DNA of 64,000 nt from Arthrobacter agilis (GCF_030816075.1 NZ_JAUSXO010000001.1:3286001-3350000), one strand, 5' to 3'. Positions 39,756 to 50,101 are shown, counted from the stretch's first letter. The notes: generated by a model from the letters alone, not told the origin. Program-made: numbers and translations.

Positions 39756-41249
39756 TCAGTCCGACGTCGGCGAAAGCACTCCGATAATGCGATTGAGATC
39801 GTCGACGCTGGCGAACTCGATGCTCACGCGGCCCTTTTTCGCGCCGAGGGTGATCTTCACATTGGTGTCCAACCGATCGGACAACGAGGTTGCGAGGTAG
39901 TCGAGACGTTCATGCCGGGCACCATCCCTGGGGGAACTGGGATTGTTGGCGCGTCGCAGCCCACCACTCAGTGCAACGATCTCTTCCGTCGACCGTACTG
40001 ACAACCCCTCAGCGACGATTCTCTGCGCGAGCTTTTCCATATCAGCAGGGTCACCCAGGCCCAATAGAGCCCTTGCATGCCCGGCACTGAGGACGCCAGC
40101 AGCGACGCGTCGCTGGACCAACGGGGGCAACTTCATCAGCCGCAGGGTGTTCGAGATCTGAGGCCGCGATCGCCCGAGGCGTCCAGCCAGCTCGTCATGG
40201 GAACAGCCGAAATCGTCGAGAAGCTGCTGGTATGCGGCCGCCTCCTCCAGGGGATTGAGGGCGCTTCGATGAAGGTTCTCCAGAAGAGCGTCGCGAAGGA
40301 GGTCATCGTCCAGCGTGGATCGGATGATGGCAGGGATGCTGTCCATGCCCGCCTCGCGGGATGCACGCCAGCGACGCTCGCCCATAACCAGCTCGTAGGA
40401 GGTCTCGCCATCCTCCTGGGAAGGGCGAACGACGACGGGCTGCAGTACTCCGATCTCGCGGATGGAGTGGACCAGTTCCGCCAGCTCGTCTTCGTTGAAC
40501 TCGACGCGCGGTTGCTTGCGGTTCGGATGGATGCTGTCCAGCGGAAGGTCTGCAAAAGTCGCACCCGGAACCTGGACGAGGTCTCCTGCTCCGTTGTCCG
40601 ACGGGGCGGTGACGTGGGTCGTTCCCGATCCTGACGTGGACTCGTTGCTTCCTGTTTCACGTGAAACAGGCTTCTGGGCAGTATCGGACTGCGTGTCGTC
40701 TGCTTCGACATCGCCCGCTACCGGCACACCTGACCCGACGGCCTCAGAGGGTGCTTCATTCCCGGAGGCGCGGGCGCCGCCTGGTGGTGTGGCGTCCACC
40801 GGGGACGGATCGGCCCCGGACGCCTTCGGGTCTGCGTCGACTAGTTCCCCACGGCGGCCCGGCATCTGGTGAACCTCGTCGGACGACTCCGCTCCCGTCG
40901 TCCGCTTCGCGGGAGTCCTCGATTCGGAGCCACCCGTCGAGGGAGCCTTGCGAGCATTTGTTTTGCCAACGCGTTTCGTTTGCGCTTCGAGAACGTTCTT
41001 GTTGATCCCGCTGCGCAAGGCGGAGGAGTACGAGCGGGGCTGCTCGACCACGTCCTCTTCGGTCACACGCTCGAAGAACAGATCGGCCGGACGACCCCCC
41101 TGCTTCTTCGACGACTCGGTGCCTCGCGAGCCAGCGTCATCGCGCTGGGGGGTGGGCTCGGAGTCGACAGGCTCGGAGACCTCGTCGGCCGGAGCGCTCG
41201 GGATCAGCGCTCCGAGCCCTCGGCCCAGTCCGCGCCGCTTTTCCACCAT
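39756..41249 (-). CDS. parB: Chromosome partitioning protein ParB
   Basis: CTP-binding DNA clamp that loads at parS and works with ParA in origin segregation. 497 residues, long for ParB. The N-terminal [14 protein letters not shown] motif is followed by a disordered, charged linker of about 200 residues. The core starts near residue 233 ([17 protein letters not shown]) with the CTP/arginine box [12 protein letters not shown] and the helix-turn-helix segment [20 protein letters not shown]. The ATG at 41249 has AAGGAA upstream. The linker codons for PVSRETG (194-200) are themselves a perfect parS site. Last gene of the rpmH-to-parB series. Confidence 0.96.
   Translation of the reverse strand: MVEKRRGLGRGLGALIPSAPADEVSEPVDSEPTPQRDDAGSRGTESSKKQGGRPADLFFERVTEEDVVEQPRSYSSALRSGINKNVLEAQTKRVGKTNARKAPSTGGSESRTPAKRTTGAESSDEVHQMPGRRGELVDADPKASGADPSPVDATPPGGARASGNEAPSEAVGSGVPVAGDVEADDTQSDTAQKPVSRETGSNESTSGSGTTHVTAPSDNGAGDLVQVPGATFADLPLDSIHPNRKQPRVEFNEDELAELVHSIREIGVLQPVVVRPSQEDGETSYELVMGERRWRASREAGMDSIPAIIRSTLDDDLLRDALLENLHRSALNPLEEAAAYQQLLDDFGCSHDELAGRLGRSRPQISNTLRLMKLPPLVQRRVAAGVLSAGHARALLGLGDPADMEKLAQRIVAEGLSVRSTEEIVALSGGLRRANNPSSPRDGARHERLDYLATSLSDRLDTNVKITLGAKKGRVSIEFASVDDLNRIIGVLSPTSD
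40654..40667. other. parS site 8, inside parB
   Basis: Full 16-bp consensus when extended by one base each side. It lies in the disordered linker of ParB and encodes VSRET there. Confidence 0.9.
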
Positions 41250-41328
41250 GTCATTCCTTCCGGTCGGTGAAGCACACTTCACCTCGACTTCTTGGTGGTC
41301 CGGCCACACGACCGGACCAGGTGCAGGC

Positions 41329-42420
41329 CTAGGATCGCGCTGCAATCTCCGCTGCCGCTTCCTGGTAGGACAATGCCCCACTCGAGGACGGGTCATACGT
41401 CATGACGGTCTGCTGGTAGCTGGGCGCCTCGGAGATCCGCACCGATCGTGGCACGACCGCCTTGAGAACCTGCTGGGGGAAGTGTTCGCGCACTTCGGCC
41501 GCTACCTGTGCAGCGAGGTTGGTTCGCCCGTCGTACATCGTCAGCAGGATCGTGGACACCGCCAGATCGGCGTTGAGATGCTTCTGGATCATCTCGATGT
41601 TCTTGAGGAGCTGGCTCAGGCCCTCGAGGGCGTAGTACTCGCACTGGATCGGGATGAGCACCTCCTTGGCCGCGACGAAGGCGTTGACAGTGAGGAGTCC
41701 GAGACTGGGCGGGCAGTCGATGAACACGAAATCGAGCCGGGGCTGCCCCTTCTCCTCCCGCTCCTTCGCGTACACATCGATCGCGCGGCGGAGCCGCTGC
41801 TCCCGGGCGACGAGGGACACGAGTTCGATCTCCGCGCCGGCCAGATGGATCGTCGCGGGTGCACAGATCAGGTTCGGCACGTCCGGGCAGGGAGCGACCA
41901 CCTCGGCCAGGGGCACGTCATCGATCAGGACGTCGTAGATGGAGTCGACATCAGCATGGTGATCGATGTTCAGAGCCGTCGATGCATTGCCCTGCGGATC
42001 GATGTCGATCACGAGGACCTGCAAGCCGGCGGTGGCCAGCGCCGCGGCGATGTTGACCGTCGTCGTCGTCTTGCCGACTCCACCCTTCTGATTGCTGATG
42101 GTCATGATGCGGGTGCTGCTCGGCTTGGGGAGCGGCTTGCCCAACAACCTCTCCCTCCGCTTCGCCTCGCTGGCGAGCTCACGGCCGAGAGGAGAGGAGT
42201 CATCCATCGTCTCCATGACGTTCTTCCCCTTTGCCGGCTTCTTCGACGGCGGGGCGTCGAGCGCGTCAGAGGCCTGCGCCGTTGTTTCACGTGGAACAAC
42301 TCCTGTGTTTGCTGGATCCGCAAACACTCCCGGTTGTATTTCCCTAAGACCGACGGCGAGAGGGGACCCGGGAACCAACAGGGGCTCGGGCTTGGTCGCG
42401 GGGGCGTCCTTGATGGTCAC
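41329..42420 (-). CDS. parA: Chromosome partitioning ATPase ParA
   Basis: Deviant Walker ATPase that binds the nucleoid and pulls ParB-parS complexes. 363 residues. An unusual N-terminal extension of about 100 residues precedes the P-loop [20 protein letters not shown]. Further motifs are [12 protein letters not shown] and [21 protein letters not shown] start; a TATATA-rich stretch about 30-40 bp upstream on the minus strand (42452-42458) suggests its own promoter in the 99-bp gap after rsmG. The extension encodes VVPRETT, which is a one-mismatch parS. parB follows after 79 bp. Confidence 0.95.
   Translation of the reverse strand: MTIKDAPATKPEPLLVPGSPLAVGLREIQPGVFADPANTGVVPRETTAQASDALDAPPSKKPAKGKNVMETMDDSSPLGRELASEAKRRERLLGKPLPKPSSTRIMTISNQKGGVGKTTTTVNIAAALATAGLQVLVIDIDPQGNASTALNIDHHADVDSIYDVLIDDVPLAEVVAPCPDVPNLICAPATIHLAGAEIELVSLVAREQRLRRAIDVYAKEREEKGQPRLDFVFIDCPPSLGLLTVNAFVAAKEVLIPIQCEYYALEGLSQLLKNIEMIQKHLNADLAVSTILLTMYDGRTNLAAQVAAEVREHFPQQVLKAVVPRSVRISEAPSYQQTVMTYDPSSSGALSYQEAAAEIAARS
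42284..42297. other. parS site 9 (one mismatch), inside parA
   Basis: GTTTCACGTGGAAC, one change from the core. It lies in the codons of ParA residues 41-47, in the poorly conserved N-terminal extension. Confidence 0.8.
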
Positions 42421-42519
42421 TCAGTAGCTCACTCTCACATGCCAGACGTCGTTATATACAAGGGTAGCCGCAAGTGCCGAGCTGGATCGGGTGCAGCGCC
42501 GCCACCGCTGATCCGGGTG

Positions 42520-43191
42520 TCAGGCGGTGCGGACAGGGATACGGACAACGGTCGTCGGTTCCTGCAGCACCGCGGTGCCGACCGTGACGATCTCCGCGGT
42601 GACGCCACCCAGCTTCCTGATGACCTTGCGCGCCTTCTCGATCTCCTCGGCTGCGCTTCGGCCCTTGATGGCCAGGACCTCTCCACCCGGCTTCGTCAGG
42701 GGGATCGTCCATGCGGCGAGCGTCGACAGCGCGGATACTGCGCGTGCCGTGACGTAGTCCCCGGCGATTTCCCCCACCATCTCCTCCGCCCTGGCCCGGT
42801 GTACCGAGACATTGGAGAGCGAAAGGTCATCGATAACCTCCTTCAACCACGTCACACGCCGCTCCAGGGGCTCCACCAGATGGAGCTGGAGATCAGGCCG
42901 TGCGATGGCGATCGCCAGGCCCGGGAGCCCTGCGCCGCTGCCGACATCCACGACGGACGTACCGTGACGCATGAGATCGGCCACGACGGCGCAGTTGAGG
43001 ACATGCCGTCCCCACAGCCGGGGGACCTCGCGTGGCCCCAGCAGTCCACGCTCGATCCCGGACGACGCCAGATGAGCGACGAACCCGCGGGCTGCGGGAA
43101 GCTGGGCCCCGAAGACGGCCTCCGCTGCGGCGGATTCCTCCGCCGACGGCTCGGGGAAGGAACCGGTGATCGGGAGCTGTTCCTCAGTCAT
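42520..43191 (-). CDS. rsmG: 16S rRNA (guanine-N7) methyltransferase RsmG (GidB)
   Basis: Methylates G527 of 16S rRNA (E. coli numbering). 223 residues. SAM motif VVDVGSGAGLPGLAIAIARP, preceded by LWGRHVLNCAVVADL and followed by VEPLERRVTWLKEV, all standard. Loss of this gene gives low-level streptomycin resistance in other bacteria; the gene is intact here. The start (ATG 43191 or GTG 43194) overlaps the end of jag by about 8 bp. Confidence 0.95.
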   Translation of the reverse strand: MTEEQLPITGSFPEPSAEESAAAEAVFGAQLPAARGFVAHLASSGIERGLLGPREVPRLWGRHVLNCAVVADLMRHGTSVVDVGSGAGLPGLAIAIARPDLQLHLVEPLERRVTWLKEVIDDLSLSNVSVHRARAEEMVGEIAGDYVTARAVSALSTLAAWTIPLTKPGGEVLAIKGRSAAEEIEKARKVIRKLGGVTAEIVTVGTAVLQEPTTVVRIPVRTA

Positions 43192-43735
43192 CACTGGGTG
43201 ATACGACGATGTGCCGCGCGGGCCCCTCGCCTTCGGACTCGCTCACGAAGCCCAGGTCAGCGACGACGTCGTGCACGATCTTTCGCTCGTAGGCCGACAT
43301 GGGCGCGAGGGCTACGTCCTCGCCCGTCTCCTTCACCTCGGCGACGGTGTCCTGGGCGATCTTCGTCAGCTCGCGACTGCGGCGGTCGCGGTAGCCGTCC
43401 ACGTCGAGCACGAGGCGCGAGCGGGAGTCCGTCGCCGTCAGCACACTGAGGCGCGTCAGTTCCTGAAGGGCCTCCAGTACCTCACCGTCATGGCCGACGA
43501 GGGAGCTGAGACCGGCGTCGGACGTGTCCTCGGACACGATCGAGATGTAGGTACGACCACTGCGCACCTCGATGTCGATGTCACCGTCGATGTCCGCGAT
43601 GTCCAGGAGTTCCTCGAGGTAGTCCGCGGCGACATCGCCCTCTTCGTCGAGCCGCGATGCCTTCGTGTCACTACCGGCCGCGGCGTCGTCCTCGGTCTCG
43701 CTGAGGGGAGTGTGCTCTTCGTTGTCTACCGTCAT
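43184..43735 (-). CDS. jag: Jag/KhpB-type RNA-binding protein (KH-R3H)
   Basis: 183 residues. An acidic N-terminus (1-35), a KH-like domain with SLVGHDGEVLEALQELTRL, and a C-terminal R3H domain with LAPMSAYERKIVHDVVADLG. Proteins of this family bind RNA and are encoded beside yidC throughout Gram-positives. Its ATG overlaps the yidC stop (ATGA). The Jag-N domain of firmicute versions is missing, as is usual in actinobacteria. Confidence 0.92.
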   Translation of the reverse strand: MTVDNEEHTPLSETEDDAAAGSDTKASRLDEEGDVAADYLEELLDIADIDGDIDIEVRSGRTYISIVSEDTSDAGLSSLVGHDGEVLEALQELTRLSVLTATDSRSRLVLDVDGYRDRRSRELTKIAQDTVAEVKETGEDVALAPMSAYERKIVHDVVADLGFVSESEGEGPARHIVVSPSDD

Positions 43736-44694
43736 CGCTTCTTCCTCTTCTTGCGCTGGGGCTGGACCCGCTGGACCCGCTGTTCCGGAACGGTCTCGAT
43801 CGCCGGCTCGGTCTTCCGCTCACCCAGGAGCGGAACCGCGGGCAGGCCCTTCTTCGCACGCCGGTCCGCGTATGCCTTCGCCGCCGGCGACCCGGGGGTG
43901 GGCATCTTGCGGATCACGTAGAACTGCTGCGCCATCGTCCAGATATTGGTCGTGGTCCAGTACACCAGGACGCCGATCGGGAAGTTGATACCACCGATGC
44001 CGAACACGAGCGGAAGGATGTAGAGCATGATCTTCTGCTGACGCATGAAGGGGCTCTGCATGGCCTCCTCGGACATGTTCTTGGCCATGATCTGCTTCTG
44101 CGTGATGAACTGCGACGCGGTCATCGCGACGATCATGAGCAGGGACAGGATGATGACGCTGATGTTGCCGTCGGCGCCGAAGCTGCCGAGGAAGGTCGAG
44201 GAGAGGGGGGCGCCGAAGATCGTGGCGTCGTCGAACTGGCGTACCGAATCCACCTGCAGGGCACCGATGCTCACGCCCTCTTCGCTGGCGCGCGAGACAC
44301 CGTTCAGCACCCGGAACAGGGAGAAGAAGAACGGCATCTGGATGAGGATCGGCAGGCACGCCGCGAACGGGTTGGTCCCATGCTTCTTGTACAGCGCCAT
44401 CTGCTCCTGCGTCATGGCCTGGCGCGAGAGCTGGTCCGTCTTGCCCTTGTACTTCTGCTGGAGCTTCCGCAGGTCCGGCTGCAGCGCCTGCATGCCGCGC
44501 TGCGCCTTGATCTGCTTCACGAAGACGGGGATCAGTGCCGTCCGGATGACGACGACGAGGCCGACGATGGAAAGCGTCCAGGTCCACCCCGAAGCGGGGT
44601 CCATGCCCAGGAAGGAGAAGCCCTCATGGAAAAGGAACATGATCCATGACACGAGCCACTCGAAAGGGAAGAGAACGGTCCCTAGGAAATCCAT
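43732..44694 (-). CDS. yidC: Membrane protein insertase YidC (Oxa1 family)
   Basis: 320 residues, Gram-positive type without the large periplasmic domain. It starts MDFLGTVLFPFEWLVSWIMF. The hydrophobic groove arginine is in VVVIRTALIPVFVKQIKAQ, followed by the coiled cytosolic hairpin LRKLQQKYKGKTDQ and later membrane segments. The C-terminal tail is strongly basic (QPQRKKRKKR), suited to ribosome contact. It inserts membrane proteins with or without Sec. Two bases separate it from yidD. Confidence 0.96.
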   Translation of the reverse strand: MDFLGTVLFPFEWLVSWIMFLFHEGFSFLGMDPASGWTWTLSIVGLVVVIRTALIPVFVKQIKAQRGMQALQPDLRKLQQKYKGKTDQLSRQAMTQEQMALYKKHGTNPFAACLPILIQMPFFFSLFRVLNGVSRASEEGVSIGALQVDSVRQFDDATIFGAPLSSTFLGSFGADGNISVIILSLLMIVAMTASQFITQKQIMAKNMSEEAMQSPFMRQQKIMLYILPLVFGIGGINFPIGVLVYWTTTNIWTMAQQFYVIRKMPTPGSPAAKAYADRRAKKGLPAVPLLGERKTEPAIETVPEQRVQRVQPQRKKRKKR

Positions 44695-44696
44695 TG

Positions 44697-45059
44697 TCAG
44701 TCTGCTCCTCGAACCGCGGGGCGGCTTTCGTCATCGTCCGGAATCACCGGGTGGTTCAACACAACTATCGACGGCAGTCTCCCCTCGGGAAAACTCCTGC
44801 CACCCTGCGGGACGTGGTCCACGCCGCCGTCGTTCCAGGGATGGCACCGGCCCAGGCGCCTGCCGGCAAGCCACGAGCCGCGGATGACCCCATGGACCGT
44901 CACCGCCTCGAGCGCGTACGCCGAGCAGCTCGGGTAGAACCGGCACACCTGCCCGTACAGCGGAGAAACGACCTTCCGGTACGCGATCAGCAGTCCGATC
45001 ACGGCCAGGCGCGGCAGTCCGATGAGGAACGACACCGCAGTGACAGCGACGCTCTTCAC
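44697..45059 (-). CDS. yidD: Membrane insertion factor YidD (DUF37)
   Basis: 120 residues. The family core [20 protein letters not shown] followed by CSAYALEAV holds conserved cysteines, then [19 protein letters not shown]. An amphipathic/hydrophobic N-terminus ([17 protein letters not shown]) places it at the inner face of the membrane, where it helps YidC. GTG start overlapping the rnpA stop (GTGA). Confidence 0.95.
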   Translation of the reverse strand: MKSVAVTAVSFLIGLPRLAVIGLLIAYRKVVSPLYGQVCRFYPSCSAYALEAVTVHGVIRGSWLAGRRLGRCHPWNDGGVDHVPQGGRSFPEGRLPSIVVLNHPVIPDDDESRPAVRGAD

Positions 45060-45436
45060 GATACTCTGCCCTGCCTTTCCGCCGTGTCGGAGCCGTCGAG
45101 CCTGCGGACCACAGCAGCCAGGCTGCCGGTGAAGTCTTTTCGCAGAGCCGGCCAGTCACTGTCCGCAGCCGCCGGCAGCGCACGGACGACGACGTCGTAC
45201 CCGTGCGGGTGCGCGACGACCCACTCTGCCGAAGCATGGCGGAGCCTTCTCTTAACGAGGTTGCGGGTGACGGCGTTCCCGACGTTCTTGCCGACGATGA
45301 AGCCGACGCGGGAGGGCGAGGATTCCTCGGTCCTGGAGCCGTATAGCACAACGTTCCGGCGCCCTGAGCGGGCGCCGGAACGTACGATACGTGCAAAATC
45401 CGCTGCCGTCCGCACCCTGTGGGTCATCGGAAGCAC
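45056..45436 (-). CDS. rnpA: Ribonuclease P protein component
   Basis: 126 residues, basic. Protein partner of the RNase P ribozyme that matures tRNA 5' ends. Family start [20 protein letters not shown] and the RNR signature [15 protein letters not shown] are present. A GTG start at 45436 is chosen because family members begin ML(P/A)xxxRVR. It follows rpmH and is coupled to yidD. Confidence 0.95.
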   Translation of the reverse strand: MLPMTHRVRTAADFARIVRSGARSGRRNVVLYGSRTEESSPSRVGFIVGKNVGNAVTRNLVKRRLRHASAEWVVAHPHGYDVVVRALPAAADSDWPALRKDFTGSLAAVVRRLDGSDTAERQGRVS

Positions 45437-45518
45437 TACGAGGTCCTGTTCACTGTCGTGGCAGGGAGCCCGGTGCCGACGCGATCACCCGAAGGACGCA
45501 TGGCGTGGGAGGAACCGC

Positions 45519-45656
45519 TTATGCCGAGAGTTCGGTACGGCCCTTGCCGCGGCGTGCCGACAGGATGGCACGACCAGCGCGGGTGCGCATGCGAAGACGG
45601 AAACCGTGCTTCTTGGCACGACGGCGGTTATTCGGCTGAAAAGTCCGCTTGCTCAC
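45519..45656 (-). CDS. rpmH: 50S ribosomal protein L34
   Basis: 45 residues, starting [20 protein letters not shown] and ending GRTELSA, the nearly invariant L34 sequence. GTG start with CTGGAG ahead. First gene of the leftward rpmH-rnpA-yidD-yidC-jag-rsmG set, divergent from dnaA. It is short and easily missed by length-based gene calling. Confidence 0.97.
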   Translation of the reverse strand: MSKRTFQPNNRRRAKKHGFRLRMRTRAGRAILSARRGKGRTELSA

Positions 45657-46117
45657 TGTAGTTACTCCAGAACGATCTTGAGATGCGTCCGGCCCATTGC
45701 AACAAGGGGGAAGAACAGACTGACGCGATGAAGGTGTACATCCGACATTCGCGGTGGAGCTGTCACATCCCGAGGCCTCTTAGTACCCGGAAACACCTGT
45801 GATGGCATGCGAAATGCAGACATGTTGGACTACATAACGTTAGGGGACGCGGCCGAAGGGCGTCAAACCCGCTGTCACCAGCCTGTGGGTTCGTTTTCCA
45901 CCACCCTGTGGACAACCGGGGCCCGGGACACACTGCACACAGGGTGGGAGGGCCCGTGTGAGACCCTTCACGATGCCCGCCGAAGCGCTCCAGTCCGCTA
46001 TCTTCTGCACTTTTCATCCTCTAGTCTTGGCTCCGGTCCGTTTATCCACGGAGTGTGTACAACTCTGTGGATGACGGACCTTTCCGAGTGCGAGCAGTGC
46101 AGGCAAGAGAGGTCTTC
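45657..46117. promoter_or_regulatory. rpmH/dnaA divergent promoter region with DnaA boxes
   Basis: 461 bp without a gene. DnaA-box-like 9-mers are TTGTCCACA (minus, 45907-45915), TTATCCACG (plus, 46042-46050) and TCATCCACA (minus, 46066-46074), the last two just before dnaA. This suggests autoregulation of dnaA. The ribosome site GAGAGG (46107-46112) serves the GTG of dnaA. Confidence 0.8.
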
Positions 46118-47530
46118 GTGGGTACAGATGAGGTCAATGACGTCGGGAGCTCCTGGCGTAAAGTCATCCGGACCCTGGAACACGACGACCGAGTAACCCC
46201 CCGCCAGCGGGGATTCATGGTCCTGGCCCAGGCCCAGGGACTCATCGGGACCACGATGCTCATCGCCGTCCCGAACGAACTGACCCGCGAGGTCCTGCAG
46301 ACCCAGCTCAAGGGAGCGCTCGACGAGGCCCTGCGGGAGGTGTTCCGGGAGGACATCCAGTGCGCGTTCGTCATCGACCCCGAACTGACCCCTGTGCAGG
46401 AGGAGGCTCCGGAGCCGGAACCCGCGCAGGTGTCGCCGGAACCGAAGGGCGAGACCAAGCCGTCCCCGACGCCGCCCAGCAACTCCCACGAGTTCGGCCG
46501 GCTCAATCCCAAGTACATCTTCGACACCTTCGTGATCGGTTCGTCGAACCGTTTCGCACACGCCGCCGCGGTGGCGGTGGCGGAGGCGCCGGCGAAGGCC
46601 TACAACCCGCTGTTCATCTACGGCGACTCCGGGCTGGGCAAGACCCACCTCCTGCACGCCATCGGACATTACGCCCGGCACCTCTACACGGGCATCCGGG
46701 TGCGGTACGTGAACTCGGAGGAGTTCACCAACGACTTCATCAACTCCATCCGCGACGACGAGGGGTCGAGCTTCAAGCAGACCTACCGCAACGTGGACAT
46801 CCTGCTCATCGACGACATCCAGTTCCTCTCCGGCAAGGACCGGACCATGGAGGAGTTCTTCCACACCTTCAATGCGCTGCACAACCACAACAAGCAGGTG
46901 GTCATCACCTCCGACATGCCGCCGAAGCAGCTCATCGGGTTCGAGGAACGCATGCGGTCGCGCTTCGAGTGGGGACTCCTGACGGACATCCAGCCCCCGG
47001 AACTGGAGACGCGCATCGCGATCCTCCGCAAGAAGGCGATCAGCGACAGCCTGAGTGCTCCCGATGACGTCCTCGAATACATCGCCTCCAAGATCGCCAC
47101 GAACATCCGTGAACTCGAGGGTGCGCTGATCCGCGTCACGGCCTTCGCGAGCCTCAATCGCCAGACCGTCGACGTGAACCTGGCCGAGATCGTCCTGAAG
47201 GACCTCATCTCCGACGACGGCGCCCAGGAGATCACGTCGACGGTGATCATGGCGCAGACAGCGGACTACTTCCAGATCAGCATGGAGGAGCTCTGCAGCA
47301 AGTCGCGGACCAGGACCCTGGTGACCGCGCGCCAGATCGCCATGTACCTCTGCCGCGAACTGACGGACATGTCCCTGCCCAAGATCGGCCAGGAGCTCGG
47401 TGGACGCGACCACACCACGGTCATCCACGCGGACCGGAAGATCCGCGAACTGATGGCGGAGCGGCGGGCCATCTTCAACCAGGTCACCGAACTCACCAAC
47501 CGGATCAAGCACAAGCAGCGTGAAGCCTGA
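46118..47530 (+). CDS. dnaA: Chromosomal replication initiator DnaA
   Basis: 470 residues from GTG 46118. Domain I (1-80) binds partners; domain II is a Pro/Glu-rich linker (about 85-125). Domain III is the AAA+ ATPase with Walker [20 protein letters not shown] and Walker [14 protein letters not shown]. Domain IV binds DnaA boxes through [20 protein letters not shown] and [11 protein letters not shown]. An in-frame GTG at 46055 would lie in the DnaA-box region and is less likely. It is followed directly by oriC. Confidence 0.98.
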   Translation: MGTDEVNDVGSSWRKVIRTLEHDDRVTPRQRGFMVLAQAQGLIGTTMLIAVPNELTREVLQTQLKGALDEALREVFREDIQCAFVIDPELTPVQEEAPEPEPAQVSPEPKGETKPSPTPPSNSHEFGRLNPKYIFDTFVIGSSNRFAHAAAVAVAEAPAKAYNPLFIYGDSGLGKTHLLHAIGHYARHLYTGIRVRYVNSEEFTNDFINSIRDDEGSSFKQTYRNVDILLIDDIQFLSGKDRTMEEFFHTFNALHNHNKQVVITSDMPPKQLIGFEERMRSRFEWGLLTDIQPPELETRIAILRKKAISDSLSAPDDVLEYIASKIATNIRELEGALIRVTAFASLNRQTVDVNLAEIVLKDLISDDGAQEITSTVIMAQTADYFQISMEELCSKSRTRTLVTARQIAMYLCRELTDMSLPKIGQELGGRDHTTVIHADRKIRELMAERRAIFNQVTELTNRIKHKQREA

Positions 47531-48004
47531 CCCGCACTACCCGAATCACACCCCTGTAATTAACAGGTGTGGACACAGCTGTGGATAACTAGGGGCACAT
47601 CGCCCCTCAGCCTGAGGAAAAACCCCGTCCTGCCTGTGGATCCGCAGAATGACAAGGATTTCGCCCACAACCGCCGACAGCGGACCGTCGTCCGACCTCA
47701 CACGTTATCCACAGCCCAGATCCGCGCCGGCGCCGCGCTCAGCGCACTTTTCCACAGAATCCACAGCAGTTATTAACACTACGAACCTTAAACTTCAAAA
47801 GTTCTTCAGATAACACTCCACGTTCCGTCCGTGCCCCTTCCGCACCGGTCCCTGCTGCGCCGGACCGGTACCCGGCTAAGCTGTGTCCCAGTAGGGTTGT
47901 AGTTCCCCGTGCCCGGACACCTTCCGTGGACGAGCCCGACCCACCATCCGCCGGTGACTCGCCGGGGGCTGTTTTTTTGATCTGTCGAAAGGCGGCACTG
48001 CTCC
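47531..48004. other. oriC: Replication origin oriC (dnaA-dnaN interval)
   Basis: 474 bp without genes. DnaA boxes: TTATCCACA at 47580-47588 (minus) and 47705-47713 (plus); variants GTGTCCACA 47568-47576 (minus), GGATCCACA 47635-47643 (minus), TTTTCCACA 47748-47756 (plus) and GAATCCACA 47757-47765 (plus). An AT-rich stretch follows at about 47767-47815 (TTATTAACACT, CCTTAAACTTCAAAAGTTCT), the likely unwinding element. The remaining 190 bp to dnaN probably hold the dnaN promoter. Confidence 0.93.
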
Positions 48005-49129
48005 GTGAAATTCAGAGTTGAGCGGGATGTACTTGCGGAGGCTGTGTCCTGGACCGCCCGTTCACTGTCCCCACGACCCCCCGTCCCCGTCCTCGCGGGG
48101 CTGCTCATCAAGGCAGAGGGTGGCTCGCTGAGCCTCGCCAGCTTCGATTACGAGATCTCCGCCCGGCTCGAGATCGCCGCCGACGTCCTCGAGGAAGGCA
48201 CCATCCTCGTCTCGGGACGCCTGCTCGCCGACATCTGCAGGAGCCTGCCCTCCGCGCCCGTCGAAGTGGCGACCGACGGAGCGAAGGTGACACTCACCTG
48301 CAGGAACAGCCGGTTCAACCTCGCCACCATGCCCGAGGGCGAATACCCGGAACTGCCGAAGCTGCCCGCTGTCAGCGGGGTCGTGGACGGAGATGCCTTC
48401 GCACAGGCGGTGTCCCAGGTGATCATCGCGGCGAGCCGCGACGACACCCTTCCGATCCTCACCGGCGTCCGGATGGAGATCGAGGACGACCTCATCACCC
48501 TCCTGGCCACGGACCGCTACCGGCTCGCCCTCCGCGAGGTGTCCTGGAAACCGTCCACTCCCGGGATCTCCACCAGCGCCCTCGTCAAGGCGAAAACCCT
48601 CAACGAGGTGGCGAAGACCCTCGGTGGCGCAGGCGACCTGAACATCGCCCTCTCCGACGATTCGGAGCTGATCGGCTTCGAATCGGGCGGGCGGCGGACC
48701 ACCTCCCTGCTCGTCGACGGCGACTACCCGAAGATCCGTTCGCTCTTCCCCGACAAGACACCCATCCATGCCACCGTGCAGACGAGCACACTCGTCGAAG
48801 CCGTGCGCCGCGTCTCGCTCGTCGCGGAGCGGAACACCCCGGTGCGACTGGCATTCCAGGAGGGACAGGTGACCCTCGACGCCGGAACCGGCGAGGACGC
48901 CCAGGCGTCGGAAGCCATCGAGGCGACCCTGGACGGCGATGACATCACTGTCGCGTTCAACCCGCACTACCTGAGCGAGGGCCTGGGCGCGTTCAGCAGC
49001 CCCTACGTGCGGTTCTCTTTTACCTCACCTCCGAAGCCCGCAGTGATCTCCGCCCAGGATGACGCCTCCGGCGAGGACAGGGAAGACTATAGGTACCTGC
49101 TGATGCCCGTGCGGCTGCCCAACCAGTAG
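48005..49129 (+). CDS. dnaN: DNA polymerase III beta subunit (sliding clamp)
   Basis: 374 residues, three repeated clamp domains. It starts MKFRVERDVLAEAVSWTARS and ends with the clamp signature YRYLLMPVRLPNQ. It forms the ring that tethers the replicative polymerase. GTG start. An imperfect hairpin (49146-49171) lies between it and gnd. Confidence 0.98.
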   Translation: MKFRVERDVLAEAVSWTARSLSPRPPVPVLAGLLIKAEGGSLSLASFDYEISARLEIAADVLEEGTILVSGRLLADICRSLPSAPVEVATDGAKVTLTCRNSRFNLATMPEGEYPELPKLPAVSGVVDGDAFAQAVSQVIIAASRDDTLPILTGVRMEIEDDLITLLATDRYRLALREVSWKPSTPGISTSALVKAKTLNEVAKTLGGAGDLNIALSDDSELIGFESGGRRTTSLLVDGDYPKIRSLFPDKTPIHATVQTSTLVEAVRRVSLVAERNTPVRLAFQEGQVTLDAGTGEDAQASEAIEATLDGDDITVAFNPHYLSEGLGAFSSPYVRFSFTSPPKPAVISAQDDASGEDREDYRYLLMPVRLPNQ

Positions 49130-49194
49130 CAGCCTCCGCAGGTACCCCGACCGGCCGGACCGCCGGCCGGGCACATCGTCAGAAAGAGAAGCTC

Positions 49195-50091
49195 ATGCAT
49201 ATCGGCCTCATTGGACTCGGAAAAATGGGATTCAACATGAGGGAGCGTCTCCGCGGGAAGGGTATCGAGGTCACCGGCTTCGACCGGAACCCCGACCGCA
49301 CCGATGTGGCGAACATCGAGGAACTGGTATCGGCACTCCCCGCTCCGCGGATCATCTGGGTGATGGTCCCTGCGGGCCAGATCACCGACGCCGTGGTGAA
49401 GGATCTCTCGGAGGCCCTGTCCGAGGGTGACCTCGTCATCGACGGTGGCAACTCGAAGTTCACCGATGACCAGATCCACGCCACGCTGCTCGCGCAGAAG
49501 GGCATCCGGTTCCTCGACTGCGGTGTCTCAGGCGGTGTCTGGGGACTCGAGAACGGTTACGGCCTCATGGCGGGCGGGCTGCAGGACGACGTCGAGCGCG
49601 CGATGCCGATCTTCGATGCACTCCGTCCCGACGGTGACCGTGCCGAGAGCTTCGTCCACGTGGGTGATGTGGGAGCCGGACACTACGCCAAGATGGTCCA
49701 CAACGGGATCGAGTACGGGCTCATGCAGTCCTACGCCGAGGGTTACGAGCTGCTCGAGGCCAAGGACATCGTCAAGGACGTCCATGGCACGTTCGCCGCA
49801 TGGCAGAAGGGCACCGTGGTGCGGTCCTGGCTTCTCGACCTCCTGGTCAAGGCCGTGCAGGAGGACCCCGGACTGTCGAAGATCGCCGGTTACGTCGAGG
49901 ATTCGGGTGAAGGCCGGTGGACCGTCGAGGAGGCCATCGCCAATTCCGTCCCGGCTCCGGCCATCACTGCCGCCCTGTTCGCGCGATTCGCCTCCCGGCA
50001 GGAGGACTCGCCCTCCATGAAGATGGTCGCGGCGCTCCGCAACCAGTTCGGCGGCCACGCGGTGAAGCCGGCCGAACCGAAACCCGAGTAG
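49195..50091 (+). CDS. gnd: 6-phosphogluconate dehydrogenase, decarboxylating (short form)
   Basis: Oxidises 6-phosphogluconate to ribulose 5-phosphate in the pentose phosphate pathway. 298 residues, the short bacterial (GntZ/YqeC-like) form rather than the 470-residue type. NAD(P) motif MHIGLIGLGKMGFNMRERLR, substrate loop LDCGVSGGVWGLENGYGLM and catalytic VGAGHYAKMVHNGIEYG. Its place between dnaN and recF is conserved in actinobacteria and does not imply a replication role. Confidence 0.95.
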   Translation: MHIGLIGLGKMGFNMRERLRGKGIEVTGFDRNPDRTDVANIEELVSALPAPRIIWVMVPAGQITDAVVKDLSEALSEGDLVIDGGNSKFTDDQIHATLLAQKGIRFLDCGVSGGVWGLENGYGLMAGGLQDDVERAMPIFDALRPDGDRAESFVHVGDVGAGHYAKMVHNGIEYGLMQSYAEGYELLEAKDIVKDVHGTFAAWQKGTVVRSWLLDLLVKAVQEDPGLSKIAGYVEDSGEGRWTVEEAIANSVPAPAITAALFARFASRQEDSPSMKMVAALRNQFGGHAVKPAEPKPE

Positions 50092-50101
50092 GCAGTTCCC
50101 G

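Noticed and set aside
46055-46117. Longer dnaA start at GTG 46055
   Set aside because: It would place coding sequence over the DnaA-box pair; GTG 46118 has a proper ribosome site and matches the family N-terminus.
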